Shown here: piece by piece, positions 33,935-42,595 of the stretch
Layout of the letters: each line of letters starts with the position of its first letter
Position numbering within the stretch: the first letter of the stretch is position 1
Assembly (NCBI GenBank): GCA_016791025.1
Contig: JAEUNX010000092.1
Span: forward strand, 1-50,657
Direction: 5' to 3'
Length of the DNA stretch: 50,657 nucleotides
DNA from: Zoogloeaceae bacterium
Lineage (GTDB): Bacteria; Pseudomonadota; Gammaproteobacteria; Burkholderiales; Rhodocyclaceae
The notes under the pieces: model-generated
The model's database searches: none
Told to the model about the DNA's origin: nothing
What the model saw: the letters and a program-made list of their open reading frames with translations, nothing else
Program-made: the position numbers and the translations under genes

Positions 33935-35131
33935 TCAGGTCGGGGCCATGAGGCGTTGGGTGTGATCCGCGATGATCCATTCCTCGTTGGTCGGAATGAC
34001 CGCCACGGCTACCTGGCTGCCGGGAGCTTCAATCCGTGTTGAATTCGCCGCATTGGCCTCGGGGTCGATCGCTATACCGAGCCACGCTGCAAGAGTCGCT
34101 ACCCTGGCCCGAATCTCCGGAGCGTGTTCGCCAATTCCGCCGGTGAAAACCAGGGCATCGCAGCCTTGCGCGGCCGCGGCCAAGGAGCCTAGTTCCCGAG
34201 CGATGCGGTAGCAAAACAGCTCGATGGCTTCGCGGGCCTCTGGTGCCTGGGACGCCAGGAGGTCGCGCATGTCCTGGCTGATGCCAGATACGCCAAGCAG
34301 GCCGGATTCTTTGTACAGAAGCCGAGTGAGACGAGCGGCATTCCAGCCTTTACTTTCCATTAGGTAGAGCAGTACGCCCGGGTCGATGCTGCCGGTTCGG
34401 GTGCCCATCATCAGCCCGTCCACCGCGGTGAATCCCATGGTGGAAGCCACGCTTTCCCCGTTGCGCAGGGCGCACATGCTGGCGCCATTGCCGAGATGGG
34501 CCACGATCACGCCTCCGCCGGCATGTTCGCCCAAGACACTCCCCAGCCGGCGAGCGACGAATTCATAGGACAGCCCATGAAATCCATAGCGCTTGATGCC
34601 TTCCGCCGAGAGTTCCCTGGGCAGCGCAAAGGCCTGGGCGACGGCCGCCTGAGTGCGGTGGAAGGCAGTGTCGAAACAGGCCACCTGGGGCAGACCGGGT
34701 AGCATTTCGCCAAGGCTGCGGATGGCCCGCAAATTGTGGGGTTGGTGGAGGGGAGCAAGGGGAACGAAGGTGTCCAAGGTCGCGAGAATCGCCTCGTCGA
34801 CAATGAGGGGGGCGCTATACCGTTCCCCGCCGTGCACGACCCGGTGGCCCGCCGCTACGATATCGAGGTCCGCCCGCTGAGTACCGAGCCAGCCAAAAAG
34901 GTGGGCCAGAGCTGACCGATGGGCGCCGCCCTGATCGGCCGCTCCGCCGTCGTCGATCGGCTGAATGACCCGCTGGCCATCCGAGCCCCTGGCGATCAGG
35001 CGGGGCTGGGCACCGATCCCTTCCACTTGGCCGGAAAGGGTCGGCGTTTGATCAAGGCAGCTGTCTTCCACCGAGAAAAGGGCAAACTTCAGGCTGGAGG
35101 AGCCCGCATTGAGGGTGAGGATGGCTTTCAT
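33935..35131 (-). CDS. ackA: Acetate kinase (acetate/butyrate kinase family)
   Basis: A 398-residue ASKHA-fold kinase that interconverts acyl phosphate plus ADP with acid plus ATP. Motifs: LTLNAGSSSLKFALFS at the N terminus, GHRVVHGGERY, ACFDTAFHRT, KRYGFHGLSYEFVA, VAHLGNGASMCA, DGLMMGTRTGSIDPG and the ATP-binding VFTGGIGEHAPEIRA. The ATG at 35131 overlaps the stop of the upstream phosphotransacylase fusion (ATGA), so the pair makes ATP from acyl-CoA. Its natural acid could be longer than acetate, given the MaoC fusion. Confidence 0.95.
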   Translation of the reverse strand: MKAILTLNAGSSSLKFALFSVEDSCLDQTPTLSGQVEGIGAQPRLIARGSDGQRVIQPIDDGGAADQGGAHRSALAHLFGWLGTQRADLDIVAAGHRVVHGGERYSAPLIVDEAILATLDTFVPLAPLHQPHNLRAIRSLGEMLPGLPQVACFDTAFHRTQAAVAQAFALPRELSAEGIKRYGFHGLSYEFVARRLGSVLGEHAGGGVIVAHLGNGASMCALRNGESVASTMGFTAVDGLMMGTRTGSIDPGVLLYLMESKGWNAARLTRLLYKESGLLGVSGISQDMRDLLASQAPEAREAIELFCYRIARELGSLAAAAQGCDALVFTGGIGEHAPEIRARVATLAAWLGIAIDPEANAANSTRIEAPGSQVAVAVIPTNEEWIIADHTQRLMAPT

Positions 35132-36540
35132 GACCGCAGGGGTTCTCGCTTGCGGTGGGCGATCAACTGCGCGATGGCGCAGGAGGCCGTGCGGGCTTCG
35201 GCGGTGTCCGCCCGGCTGGTAAGCACGATGGGAACTCGAGTCCCCAGCACCACGCCGGCCAGAACCGCGTTGGCCAGATATTCCAACTGCTTGGCGACCA
35301 TGTTGCCAGATTCGAGATCCGGGACGACGAGGATATCGGCCTGACCCGCGACGGCGGAGCGGATCCCCTTGGTCTTTGCCGCCACCAGTGAGACTGCGTT
35401 GTCGAAGGCCAGAGGGCCGTCGAGTAGGCCCCCCTTGATCTGACCCCGGTCGGCCATCTTGCACAAGGCGGCTGCTTCGATGGTCGAGCGGATCTTGGGC
35501 GTAACGGTCTCGACGGCTGACAGGATTGCGACTTTTGGTTCCACCAAGCCCAGAACATGAGCGAGGTCGATGGCGTTCTGGATGATGTCTACCTTGTCTT
35601 CCAGGCTGGGTTCAATATTGATTGCGGCGTCGGTGATCAGGAGAGGATGGGGGTAGGTGGGCACATCGGCGAGGAAAATGTGGCTGATCCGGCGCCCAGT
35701 ACGCAAGCCGGCATCCTTGGCGACCACGGCACTCATCAGTTCGTCTGTGTGCAGGGAGCCTTTCATCAAAGCTTCGACCTCGCCATTACGGGCCATCCGC
35801 ACAGCCAACTCGGCGGCGGCGTGACTGTGGGGCACATCGATGATTCGGGTACTTCCCAGGTCAAATCCCTCCTCCTCCGCGACGCAGCGGATCCGGCTTT
35901 CGGGCCCAATCAGGACAGGAACGATCAAGCCTGCCTCGGCGGCCTGTAATGGGCCGCGCAAGGACTCGACGTCACAGGGGTGCGCGACGGCGATGGGGAT
36001 CGGAGCGAGGCCAGAGGTGATCGACACGAGGTGCTGGTAGCGCAGCTCCTTGTCGGAAATGGTCACTTCCGGAAGATTGACCCGCGGCCGCTTCACTTTC
36101 TCGGTCGGAGCCACCACTTCGGCGGTGCCGTCGATCACCTTTAGCCCATCCTGATTGATGGCGAGGCAATCCAGAACGACATGGTGGTTGTGACTGAACT
36201 TGGCCTTGCAGGTCACTGTTACGGTCAGCGTGTCGCCGATGGTGACCGGCCGCCAGAACGTCAGAGTCTGGGAAACGTAGACCGTCCCGGGGCCGGGGAA
36301 CTCGGTCCCGAGTATTGACGAAATCAGGGTGCTGCCCCACATGCTGTGGCCGACAACCTCCCGAAACTGACCGGAGCGGGCGAACTCCGGATCCACATGG
36401 GTGGGATTGACGTCGCCGGACATCGCGGCAAAGAGATGAATGTCGTCGGGGCGGAGCGTACGGACCAGTTGGGCTGTTTCGCCGACGGTGATCTCTTCGA
36501 AGGTGCGATTCTGAATGTACTGATGAACAGCCTGCTGCAT
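35128..36540 (-). CDS. MaoC enoyl-CoA hydratase / phosphate acyltransferase fusion
   Basis: A 470-residue two-domain enzyme. Residues 1-140 are a MaoC hotdog domain with DIHLFAAMSGDVNPTHVDPE, carrying the Asp-His hydratase dyad, and GTVYVSQTLTFWRPVTIGDT. Residues about 165-465 are a PTA/PTB domain with LRGPLQAAEAGLIVPVLIGP, EALMKGSLHTDELMSAVV, LLITDAAINIEPSLEDKVD and the GGLLDGPLAFDNAVS block. It should turn acyl-CoA into acyl phosphate for AckA. Such fusions are annotated as bifunctional enoyl-CoA hydratase/phosphate acetyltransferase. The ATG at 36540 has AGAGGT upstream; the frame extends to 36627 without similarity. Together with ackA it suggests energy gain from short acyl-CoA, perhaps linked to storage polymer turnover. 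Confidence 0.92.
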   Translation of the reverse strand: MQQAVHQYIQNRTFEEITVGETAQLVRTLRPDDIHLFAAMSGDVNPTHVDPEFARSGQFREVVGHSMWGSTLISSILGTEFPGPGTVYVSQTLTFWRPVTIGDTLTVTVTCKAKFSHNHHVVLDCLAINQDGLKVIDGTAEVVAPTEKVKRPRVNLPEVTISDKELRYQHLVSITSGLAPIPIAVAHPCDVESLRGPLQAAEAGLIVPVLIGPESRIRCVAEEEGFDLGSTRIIDVPHSHAAAELAVRMARNGEVEALMKGSLHTDELMSAVVAKDAGLRTGRRISHIFLADVPTYPHPLLITDAAINIEPSLEDKVDIIQNAIDLAHVLGLVEPKVAILSAVETVTPKIRSTIEAAALCKMADRGQIKGGLLDGPLAFDNAVSLVAAKTKGIRSAVAGQADILVVPDLESGNMVAKQLEYLANAVLAGVVLGTRVPIVLTSRADTAEARTASCAIAQLIAHRKREPLRS

Positions 36541-36737
36541 GATGATGCTACCTCTGCGTTGCAACATGCCCATGTTACCAATTAAATATCGTAGCTCATG
36601 TCCTTGTTGGAAAATAAATTTTTGCATTGCAGCATCACTTTTCCCGATCGATTTTCGATTCGGAAATGCGGCACGGAGAGCCTGCGAGGCCCCATGTTAG
36701 AATCCGCGGCACATTCAGACTGCATCGGAGTGGTGGT

Positions 36738-38096
36738 ATGGAGGTGGTCGTTCTCGCTGCGGGTCAGGGCAAGCGCATGCGTTCGACGCGGCCAAAGGTG
36801 TTGCAACCCCTTGCCGGTCGTCCTCTGTTGAGTCACGTTTTGTGCGCAGCCCGGGCGGTCGGGGCCGATCGTATATGCGTCGTGTATGGTCATGGCGGCG
36901 ACGCCGTCCGCCAGGCTCTTGACGCCCCGGATCTTGCTTGGGCGTTACAAGAGCCCCAATTGGGTACCGGCCATGCCGTGCTTCAGGCCCTGCCCCACCT
37001 CCATCACGAGAGCAGTGTTCTAGTCCTATATGGCGATGTGCCCCTGATCGGCGTGCCGACGCTCAAGCGTCTTGCGGAGGCGGCCGGAAATGATCGCCTC
37101 GCAATTCTCACGGTGGAATTGGCCGAACCCAGCGGATATGGACGCATCATCCGTGATCGTGAGGGGAGAGTGCACCGGATCGTGGAAGAGAAGGACGCCA
37201 GCCCGGATGAACGGAACATTCGAGAAGTCAATACCGGGATCCTGGTGGCGCCGCCGGGACGCCTGCAGGATTGGCTTGGGCGGATCGGCAATCACAACGC
37301 CCAGCAGGAATACTATTTGACGGACATCATCGCGCTGGCCGTCAGTGACGGCGTTGAGGTGGTCGCCACCCATCCTGATCGGGCGATTGAGACCTTAGGG
37401 GTCAACAGCAAGGCTCATCTTGCGGAGCTTGAGCGACTGCACCAACGTACCATCGCCCAAAGGCTCTTGGATGATGGTGTCACTCTCATCGACCCGGCGA
37501 GGATCGACGTGCGTGGAGAATTGCTCTGTGGCCGTGACGTTGAAATTGACGTCAACTGCGTTTTCGAAGGTCGGGTCGAACTGGCTGACGGCGTCACGAT
37601 CGGGGCCAATTCGGTGGTTCGTGATGCACGCCTGGGCACGGGAACGCGCGTCGCGCCTTTTTCGTATGTTGACGGGACAGAAGTCGGCGCCCATTGCGTG
37701 ATTGGCCCCTATGCGAGAACCCGTCCCGGCACGGTGCTTCTCGATGAGGTGCATCTGGGTAATTTCGTAGAGGTCAAGAACAGCCGAATCGCCGCGCAAT
37801 CAAAAGCCAATCATCTGGCCTATGTCGGGGACGCCGACGTCGGTGAGCGCGTGAATATTGGCGCCGGCACCATCACCTGCAACTACGACGGTGCGAACAA
37901 ATATCGCACCATCATTGAGGACGATGTCTTCATCGGCTCTGACACCCAACTTGTTGCACCGGTGAAGGTGGGGCGGGGAGCGACCTTGGGCGCCGGCACA
38001 ACCCTCACCAAGGATGCTCCGGAGGGTCAGCTTACCGTGTCTCGTGCCCGGCAGGTCAGTCTTGCCGGGTGGAACCGACCCAAAAAGAAGAAGTGA
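36738..38096 (+). CDS. glmU: UDP-N-acetylglucosamine pyrophosphorylase / glucosamine-1-phosphate acetyltransferase
   Basis: A 452-residue bifunctional enzyme for the last two steps to UDP-GlcNAc. The N-terminal uridyltransferase domain starts [20 protein letters not shown] and has [17 protein letters not shown] and [17 protein letters not shown]. The C-terminal left-handed beta-helix acetyltransferase has hexapeptide repeats and ends with [40 protein letters not shown] and the Ser/Arg-rich QLTVSRARQ tail. The ATG at 36738 is preceded by GGAG at 7 bases; the upstream open frame has no similarity. glmS follows after 83 bases. Confidence 0.97.
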   Translation: MEVVVLAAGQGKRMRSTRPKVLQPLAGRPLLSHVLCAARAVGADRICVVYGHGGDAVRQALDAPDLAWALQEPQLGTGHAVLQALPHLHHESSVLVLYGDVPLIGVPTLKRLAEAAGNDRLAILTVELAEPSGYGRIIRDREGRVHRIVEEKDASPDERNIREVNTGILVAPPGRLQDWLGRIGNHNAQQEYYLTDIIALAVSDGVEVVATHPDRAIETLGVNSKAHLAELERLHQRTIAQRLLDDGVTLIDPARIDVRGELLCGRDVEIDVNCVFEGRVELADGVTIGANSVVRDARLGTGTRVAPFSYVDGTEVGAHCVIGPYARTRPGTVLLDEVHLGNFVEVKNSRIAAQSKANHLAYVGDADVGERVNIGAGTITCNYDGANKYRTIIEDDVFIGSDTQLVAPVKVGRGATLGAGTTLTKDAPEGQLTVSRARQVSLAGWNRPKKKK

Positions 38097-38135
38097 GTCT
38101 GATCTGCCGGGATGATGCATTCCGCGAATTCATTG

Positions 38136-38155
38136 CCGATGGCGTGAGCCATCGG
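38136..38155 (+). promoter_or_regulatory. Stem-loop with GUGA tetraloop between glmU and glmS
   Basis: CCGATGGC-GTGA-GCCATCGG is a perfect 8-base stem closed by a GNRA-type tetraloop, 24 bases upstream of the glmS start codon. The lack of a T-tract argues against a terminator. It may be an mRNA-processing or sRNA-related element, as glmUS messages of enteric bacteria are cut between the two genes; that parallel is inference. Confidence 0.45.
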
Positions 38156-38179
38156 AGGCTGTGCCCTTAGGAGAGCACC

Positions 38180-40009
38180 ATGTGTGGCATTGTGACGGCC
38201 ATTTCCACCCGCAATATCGTCCCGGTCCTTTTGGAAGGTCTGCGCAAGCTGGAATATCGAGGCTATGATTCGGCCGGCCTTGCGGTTCTGAGGCAGTCCG
38301 AACTCGTCCGGCTGCGTTCGGCCGGGCGTGTGGGTGAGCTTGCAGCCCTGGCCGACAGTCGCCATCTCGAAGCCAACATCGGGATTGCCCACACCCGTTG
38401 GGCGACCCATGGAGTTCCATCAGAACGTAACGCCCACCCGCATGTCTCCGGTGGGCTGGCGGTGGTCCATAACGGCATCATTGAGAATTTCGAAGCTCTC
38501 AAGGCCGAGCTGATCGGCAAAGGCTACGTTTTCGAATCCGATACCGACACCGAGGCCGTTGCACATCTTCTCCAGGACATTCTCCGGGACGAGCCTGATC
38601 TCTTCGAGGCCGTGCGGCTGACCACGCTACGCCTGGTCGGCGCCTATGCAATCGGGGTCGTCAGCGAGGCCGATCCGTTCCGCGCCGTCGTGGCCCGTCG
38701 CGGGTCGCCCCTCCTGGTCGGTGTGGCCGATGATGGAATGTATGCGGCCTCGGATACCGCTGCGCTGCTCCAGGTCACGCGTCGGGTCGTCTATCTGGAA
38801 GATGGCGATCTCGCAGAATTGCGCCGGGATGGGTATCGAATTTGCCGTTCCGACGGCGTCACCGTCGATCGTCCTGTCCATGTTTCCGCCCTGTCCGCGG
38901 ATGCCGTTGAGCTCGGCCAGTTCCGCCATTACATGCAAAAGGAAATCTTTGAGCAGCCCCAGGCCCTGGGCAACACGCTGGAGATGATTGCCGGTGGCGG
39001 GTCCATTTCGCCCCAGTTTTTTGGCGCTCAGGCAGGGGAGCGGCTTTCCGCTTGCGGCCGGGTGCTGATCCTCGCCTGTGGGACCAGTTATCACGCCGGA
39101 CTGGTCGCTCGGTATTGGCTCGAAGCCGTCGCCGGTTTGCCCTGCGTGGTGGAGATCGCCAGCGAATATCGGTACCGGGAATCCGTTCCCGATCCCGATG
39201 CATTGGTCGTCGTCATTTCCCAGTCCGGCGAGACGGCCGATACCTTGGCTGCCCTCAAGCACGCCAAGGCACTTGGTATGACGCGCACACTTGCAATTTG
39301 CAATGTCCCGGAGTCCGCCATCGTCCGGGAAGCGGAGCTTCGCTTCATCACCCGCGCCGGTCCAGAAATTGGCGTTGCATCCACCAAGGCATTTACGACC
39401 CAATTGGCAGCCTTGGCCTTGCTCACGCTTGCCCTGGCAAAATTGCGAGGGCGCCTTCCCGAGGCCGAGGAAGGTAAGCATTTGGTCGCTCTGCGCCACC
39501 TCCCGGTTGCCGTGCAGAAAGTGCTGGAACTGGAACCGGCTATCGAGCAATGGGCACAGCGCTTCGCCGGCAAGCACCATGCGCTTTTTCTGGGGCGGGG
39601 TAGCCATTGGCCCATTGCCATGGAGGGGGCCCTCAAGCTGAAGGAAATCTCCTATATCCACGCCGAGAGCTACGCAGCCGGCGAACTCAAACATGGCCCC
39701 CTGGCATTGGTGGATCGCGATATGCCCGTCATCGCCGTTGCTCCGGCCGATGAATTACTGGAAAAGCTGAAATCAAATCTTCAGGAGGTTAAAGCCCGTG
39801 GCGGAGAGCTTTATGTCTTCGCCGATGCCGGTTCGGAAATCGCTGAATCGGATGGTGTGCACATACTGCATATGCCGGAGCACTATGGCATGTTTTCCCC
39901 AGTTCTCCATGTCATACCCCTTCAATTGCTCTCCTATCACGCCGCCTTGGTCAAGGGAACTGATGTCGATAAACCGCGCAACTTAGCCAAAAGTGTGACG
40001 GTGGAATAG
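38180..40009 (+). CDS. glmS: Glutamine-fructose-6-phosphate aminotransferase (isomerizing)
   Basis: A 609-residue enzyme that makes glucosamine-6-phosphate, the entry to UDP-GlcNAc. Cys2 in MCGIVTAIS becomes the N-terminal nucleophile of the class II amidotransferase domain; [16 protein letters not shown] and [18 protein letters not shown] are conserved. Two SIS sugar-isomerase domains follow ([58 protein letters not shown]). The C terminus [12 protein letters not shown] is the conserved segment whose codons are the recognition site for Tn7 family transposons. TTAGGAG lies before the ATG. Confidence 0.98.
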   Translation: MCGIVTAISTRNIVPVLLEGLRKLEYRGYDSAGLAVLRQSELVRLRSAGRVGELAALADSRHLEANIGIAHTRWATHGVPSERNAHPHVSGGLAVVHNGIIENFEALKAELIGKGYVFESDTDTEAVAHLLQDILRDEPDLFEAVRLTTLRLVGAYAIGVVSEADPFRAVVARRGSPLLVGVADDGMYAASDTAALLQVTRRVVYLEDGDLAELRRDGYRICRSDGVTVDRPVHVSALSADAVELGQFRHYMQKEIFEQPQALGNTLEMIAGGGSISPQFFGAQAGERLSACGRVLILACGTSYHAGLVARYWLEAVAGLPCVVEIASEYRYRESVPDPDALVVVISQSGETADTLAALKHAKALGMTRTLAICNVPESAIVREAELRFITRAGPEIGVASTKAFTTQLAALALLTLALAKLRGRLPEAEEGKHLVALRHLPVAVQKVLELEPAIEQWAQRFAGKHHALFLGRGSHWPIAMEGALKLKEISYIHAESYAAGELKHGPLALVDRDMPVIAVAPADELLEKLKSNLQEVKARGGELYVFADAGSEIAESDGVHILHMPEHYGMFSPVLHVIPLQLLSYHAALVKGTDVDKPRNLAKSVTVE

Positions 40010-40040
40010 TTGATGTGAATTTCTAATTTTCTGATTTACA
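39974..40040 (+). other. attTn7-type site at the 3' end of glmS
   Basis: The last 36 bases of glmS (39974-40009), coding [10 protein letters not shown] and stop, are the conserved target that TnsD-type proteins bind in many bacteria. Insertion is expected about 25 bases after the stop, near 40034. Here the sequence becomes AT-rich right after the stop and repeats begin at 40041. This shows only that the site exists; use by a transposon is inferred from the repeats and the accessory genes that follow. Confidence 0.55.
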
Positions 40041-40107
40041 ACAATAAAGGCTGTCGGAAGACAATAAAGGTTGTCGGAAAATTCGAATAGCGGAGAAGGT
40101 TGTCGGA
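40041..40107 (+). repeat. Direct repeats resembling TnsB-binding sites of a Tn7-like end
   Basis: Two 20-base units, 40041-40060 and 40061-40080, agree at 18 of 20 positions (ACAATAAAGG-YTGTCGGAA). A third partial copy, AAGGTTGTCGGA, lies at 40096-40107. The shared core AAGG-Y-TGTCGGA thus occurs three times with spacings of 20 and 29 bases. Irregularly spaced repeats of about 20 bases, beginning 32 bases after the glmS stop, are what the end of a Tn7-family element looks like; the ACAATAAAG part resembles TnsB sites as I remember them. No opposite copy (TCCGACAACCTT) was noticed downstream, and no tns genes are present. A simple tandem duplication is the alternative. The rest of the gap to 40417 holds nothing recognisable. 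Confidence 0.5.
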
Positions 40108-40417
40108 TCGGCGCGCACCAAGACGGACTGAATTGGTCTGGTCTCGAGCGACCACAACCACAATGTGTGGGCGAGATGTCCCACGATGGCTTCGACAAAT
40201 TGCGATCCAACCCGGGCAACATACGGTCTTGATGTCGGCTATTGCCGCCCTTCCCGTCAGGCAAAACTAGTGGGCGGAATGGATTCCTCGCTGGCCGTTT
40301 ATCAAGATTCCAGAGCAAAAGGCGACTTGCCCATTTGGGGCAGAGCAGCGGGGTGACCGTTGATGGTCTGCCGTCGCCCGCAACGCAAACAGACGCGGGA
40401 ATGCTAGTTTCTGGCCT

Positions 40418-41299
40418 TCACCACGCCTGCCGAGACCGCAGCCGGTAGGCAAGGCCCAACTTGCTTGAGCGCTCGATCCTCCGTACGAAGTCAGGAAAGT
40501 CGAGGGCGTACCTGGCCCGCAGCTCCCGGGCATGATTGTGCAGCCAGCGCCAACGCGGTTCGAAGTCGCGCTCACTGAAAGCCAGGAGAATGTGGTTGCC
40601 ATCCTCCGGTACCGCAAAAACGATCACTTGGTCATCGAAAACAAGCATGGCCTCGCTCAATAGGCCAGCATAGTTGGCCGGGTCCCCGGCCAGGTTGAGG
40701 ACCAGCACGCCATTGCCCGATAGCCTGGCCCGGGCCGCCTCGAAGAAGGCGCGGTTTGCGAGACTTGGGGCGAATCCCGCCTCGTCGAACGCATCCACAA
40801 GCAGGATATCCATGCCGTGGCCAGGCTCCTCGAGATACTCGGCCCCGTCCCCATTCAGAATTTGCAGACGCGGACCGTCTGGCGGCATCAGGAAGGCTTC
40901 GCGCAGAGCGATGATGTGAGGATCGATTTCGACAGCCGTCAAGGCGGCGGCCGGAAGCCGGTGAAAGCAGAATTTGAGCAGCGATCCACCCCCAAGACCG
41001 ATCAGGACGATTCGCTTGGGGCGCGGACTGAACAGGAGGAAGGACATCATCGCCTGCGTATAGCGCGCCGCAAGCTCATTAGGCTCGCGGAGGCGCATGA
41101 CGCTCTGGGTCAGACGCAGATTGAAGAACAGGTGCCGTTCTGCGCCATTGTCGATAACGAAGGGCTTAGGATAGGACTCGTCCAGCAATTGAACTTGGAG
41201 CAGTTCCCGACTTGCCCAGGGCGGCTCCAGCAACAAGACCTTGCCGACATCTGATTCGAAGGGACTGGGCATTTCGAACCAGGGGAGAGAGGTTGGCAT
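40418..41299 (-). CDS. Spermidine synthase-like protein
   Basis: A 293-residue methyltransferase-fold protein of the spermidine/spermine synthase family. An N-terminal beta-domain (residues 1-80, with LLDESYPKPFVIDNGAERHL) is followed by the nucleotide motif RIVLIGLGGGSLLKF, the acidic AVEIDPHIIALREAF, LQILNGDGAEYLEEPG and ILLVDAFDEAGFAPSL. The order fits SpeE, but several substrate residues typical of true spermidine synthases are hard to place, and no speD or ornithine decarboxylase gene is nearby. The function may therefore differ. It is the first gene after the glmS attachment site and points back towards glmS. ATG 41299 or ATG 41272 may be the start. Confidence 0.75.
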   Translation of the reverse strand: MPTSLPWFEMPSPFESDVGKVLLLEPPWASRELLQVQLLDESYPKPFVIDNGAERHLFFNLRLTQSVMRLREPNELAARYTQAMMSFLLFSPRPKRIVLIGLGGGSLLKFCFHRLPAAALTAVEIDPHIIALREAFLMPPDGPRLQILNGDGAEYLEEPGHGMDILLVDAFDEAGFAPSLANRAFFEAARARLSGNGVLVLNLAGDPANYAGLLSEAMLVFDDQVIVFAVPEDGNHILLAFSERDFEPRWRWLHNHARELRARYALDFPDFVRRIERSSKLGLAYRLRSRQAW

Positions 41300-41694
41300 C
41301 GGAGTCGCTCAATGACAGCAAGAGGCCCTGCTCAAACCGCGGTGGCAGGGGGGTACTTGGGGTGATTCAGTGTATCGGCAACAAGCCGCAGCGTTGCATC
41401 GCACGTCCCTGCCCAGCAGCCCAATGATCCCCTGGCGATCCGTGGGAAAGCCCCGCTCGCCACCGCATGGTGCGGAGATGGGAGGCAAGTTCCCCCTGCT
41501 CAGGAGGTGGCAACTGGGCGACGTCCAACGGTAACACATCGGCCTTTGCAGCCATTGATGTGGTGGCCGACGGCGGGCGGCAATGGAGCGGGATGCCGAC
41601 GCTCGGATCGAATTTCCGTTGAAAGACAGCTTTCTTGACTGGCGAACTGGTGCTCGCGACCCAAAGGCCACCCTCAGTATTTTGAGAACCCGAC
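41300..41694. other. Accessory stretch with no supported gene
   Basis: About 395 bases between the spermidine synthase-like gene and the first attC site. A minus-strand frame of 109 codons (41367-41696) starts inside the attC core with MSGSQNTEGGLWVASTS, but its composition is odd, it lacks a ribosome-binding site, and overlapping frames are equally long. It may be the remains of a cassette or the flank of the integron. Confidence 0.4.
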
Positions 41695-41775
41695 ATTCAA
41701 CGTTTTAGATAAGGGACGGCCCGCTTGCGGGACGTCCCGGCGGCCAAAGGCCGCGCCTTGACCGGAATGTTAGAA
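41695..41775 (-). repeat. Integron attC recombination site (second)
   Basis: Read on the minus strand the site begins with TTCTAAC (R'') and ends with GTTGAAT, which fits the attC core GTTRRRY exactly. The 81-base interior is rich in inverted repeats (GCGGCC-TTT-GGCCGC and CCCGC-TT-GCGGG). The TAA of the preceding minus-strand gene lies within the first core, as is usual for cassette genes. L'' and L' pair only partly, so this site is less certain than the one at 42220. Confidence 0.55.
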
Positions 41776-42210
41776 GGCTTTTCTTTCCCCAGGCGATAGG
41801 TTCTGGGCTCCGGTAGTAATAGGCTCCATGCGCTGAGATTGGGTAAAGCTGTTGGCGCAAAAGGAAATGAAACTATTGGGCGGCCAGTTGAGTTCGATTT
41901 TCCATGCGAACGAAGAATAGCCATTTGGAAAAGTTATCGACTCACGATGAATTTCATGGATGGTCATTGGCTCCACCGCAGCACTCGCAGCTGCATAGTT
42001 AATTGAAACGACCAGATCTGAGACTTCGTGAAACGTAAGATCTGATGGTGCGACCCTGAAACGATATGCGCCTTCGATTGGAGGAAGCCACTCAACGATG
42101 AAGTCGATATCGAGAGCGAGATCACCACAGAGTTCGCCCTCGATGATGCGGAGCGCATGGATGGCATTGTCGTGCCATTGCATCTTCTGGAAGTCGTCAG
42201 TGGAGAACAC
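41770..42210 (-). CDS. Integron cassette gene, small protein of unknown function
   Basis: A 146-residue soluble protein. It contains MQWHDNAIHALRIIEGELCG, LALDIDFIVEWLPPIEGAYR, FRVAPSDLTFHEVSDLVVSI and, near the end, WKIELNWPPNSFISFCANSF. This WHD...LDIDY.W...APATLTF...W.I pattern occurs in a family of small orphan proteins common in mobile gene pools; I cannot give it a function, and some members may be immunity-like. The GTG start at 42210 is preferred because AGAAGG, provided by the attC core itself, lies 7 bases upstream; an ATG at 42183 is the alternative. The gene lies between two attC sites in the same orientation, and its stop lies in the second one, so it is a single-gene cassette. 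No promoter is visible within it. Confidence 0.7.
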   Translation of the reverse strand: MFSTDDFQKMQWHDNAIHALRIIEGELCGDLALDIDFIVEWLPPIEGAYRFRVAPSDLTFHEVSDLVVSINYAAASAAVEPMTIHEIHRESITFPNGYSSFAWKIELNWPPNSFISFCANSFTQSQRMEPITTGAQNLSPGERKAF

Positions 42211-42219
42211 GAAGTTGCC

Positions 42220-42291
42220 TTCTAACGACCAAACTCAGCCGACAGCAAAAAGCCCCGCTTTTTGCAGGTCGGCTGGAGCGCATTGTTGGGC
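42220..42291 (-). repeat. Integron attC recombination site (first)
   Basis: On the minus strand: R'' GCCCAAC (fits RYYYAAC), then AATGCGCTC, L'' CAGCCGAC, a central perfect stem GCAAAAAGC/GCTTTTTGC, L' GTCGGCTG, and R' GTTAGAA (one mismatch to GTTRRRY). L'' and L' are perfectly complementary over 8 bases. This 72-base arrangement is a classical attC. It lies 13 bases after the stop of the minus-strand frame 42305-42595 and 9 bases before the start of the next cassette gene. Confidence 0.8.
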
Positions 42292-42304
42292 GTGACGTTG
42301 CAAC

Positions 42305-42595
42305 CTACTGCAGACATAAAAGCACACCCCGATTGCGCGATGGCGATTGGACAGAAGCCACGACGAAACCTCCCGTGAGGAAAGAGCAAAAAGCACTGCG
42401 CGCAATAGGACGATGAAGGAGCAGCTCCGGAACTGGCCCGTAATAAACTCGGCAAAACGAGGCTGCGCGTTCTACGACCGGGCACCAAAAGAAATACTGC
42501 CCGTCACCCTCCATGCGTGACACCTTTGCACGGTGGGCACCCTTGTTAACCGCGAACGTGGCCCAAAACTCATGTTGCAACCTTCTCCTCTGCAT
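42305..42595 (-). CDS. Possible cassette ORF, unknown product
   Basis: A 96-codon frame on the minus strand whose TAG stop lies 13 bases before an attC, the position expected of a cassette gene. The product starts MQRRRLQHEFWATFAVNKGA and has two aromatic/Cys-rich stretches (GQYFFWCPVVERAASFCR, ARSAFCSFLTGGFVVASV). AGGAG lies about 11 bases before the ATG. I do not recognise the protein, and its composition is not clearly that of a real one. The strongest support is position. Confidence 0.4.
   Translation of the reverse strand: MQRRRLQHEFWATFAVNKGAHRAKVSRMEGDGQYFFWCPVVERAASFCRVYYGPVPELLLHRPIARSAFCSFLTGGFVVASVQSPSRNRGVLLCLQ

Noticed and set aside
41367..41696. A further cassette gene starting within the second attC
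   Set aside because: No ribosome-binding site, unusual composition and competing frames of equal length; no attC follows it.
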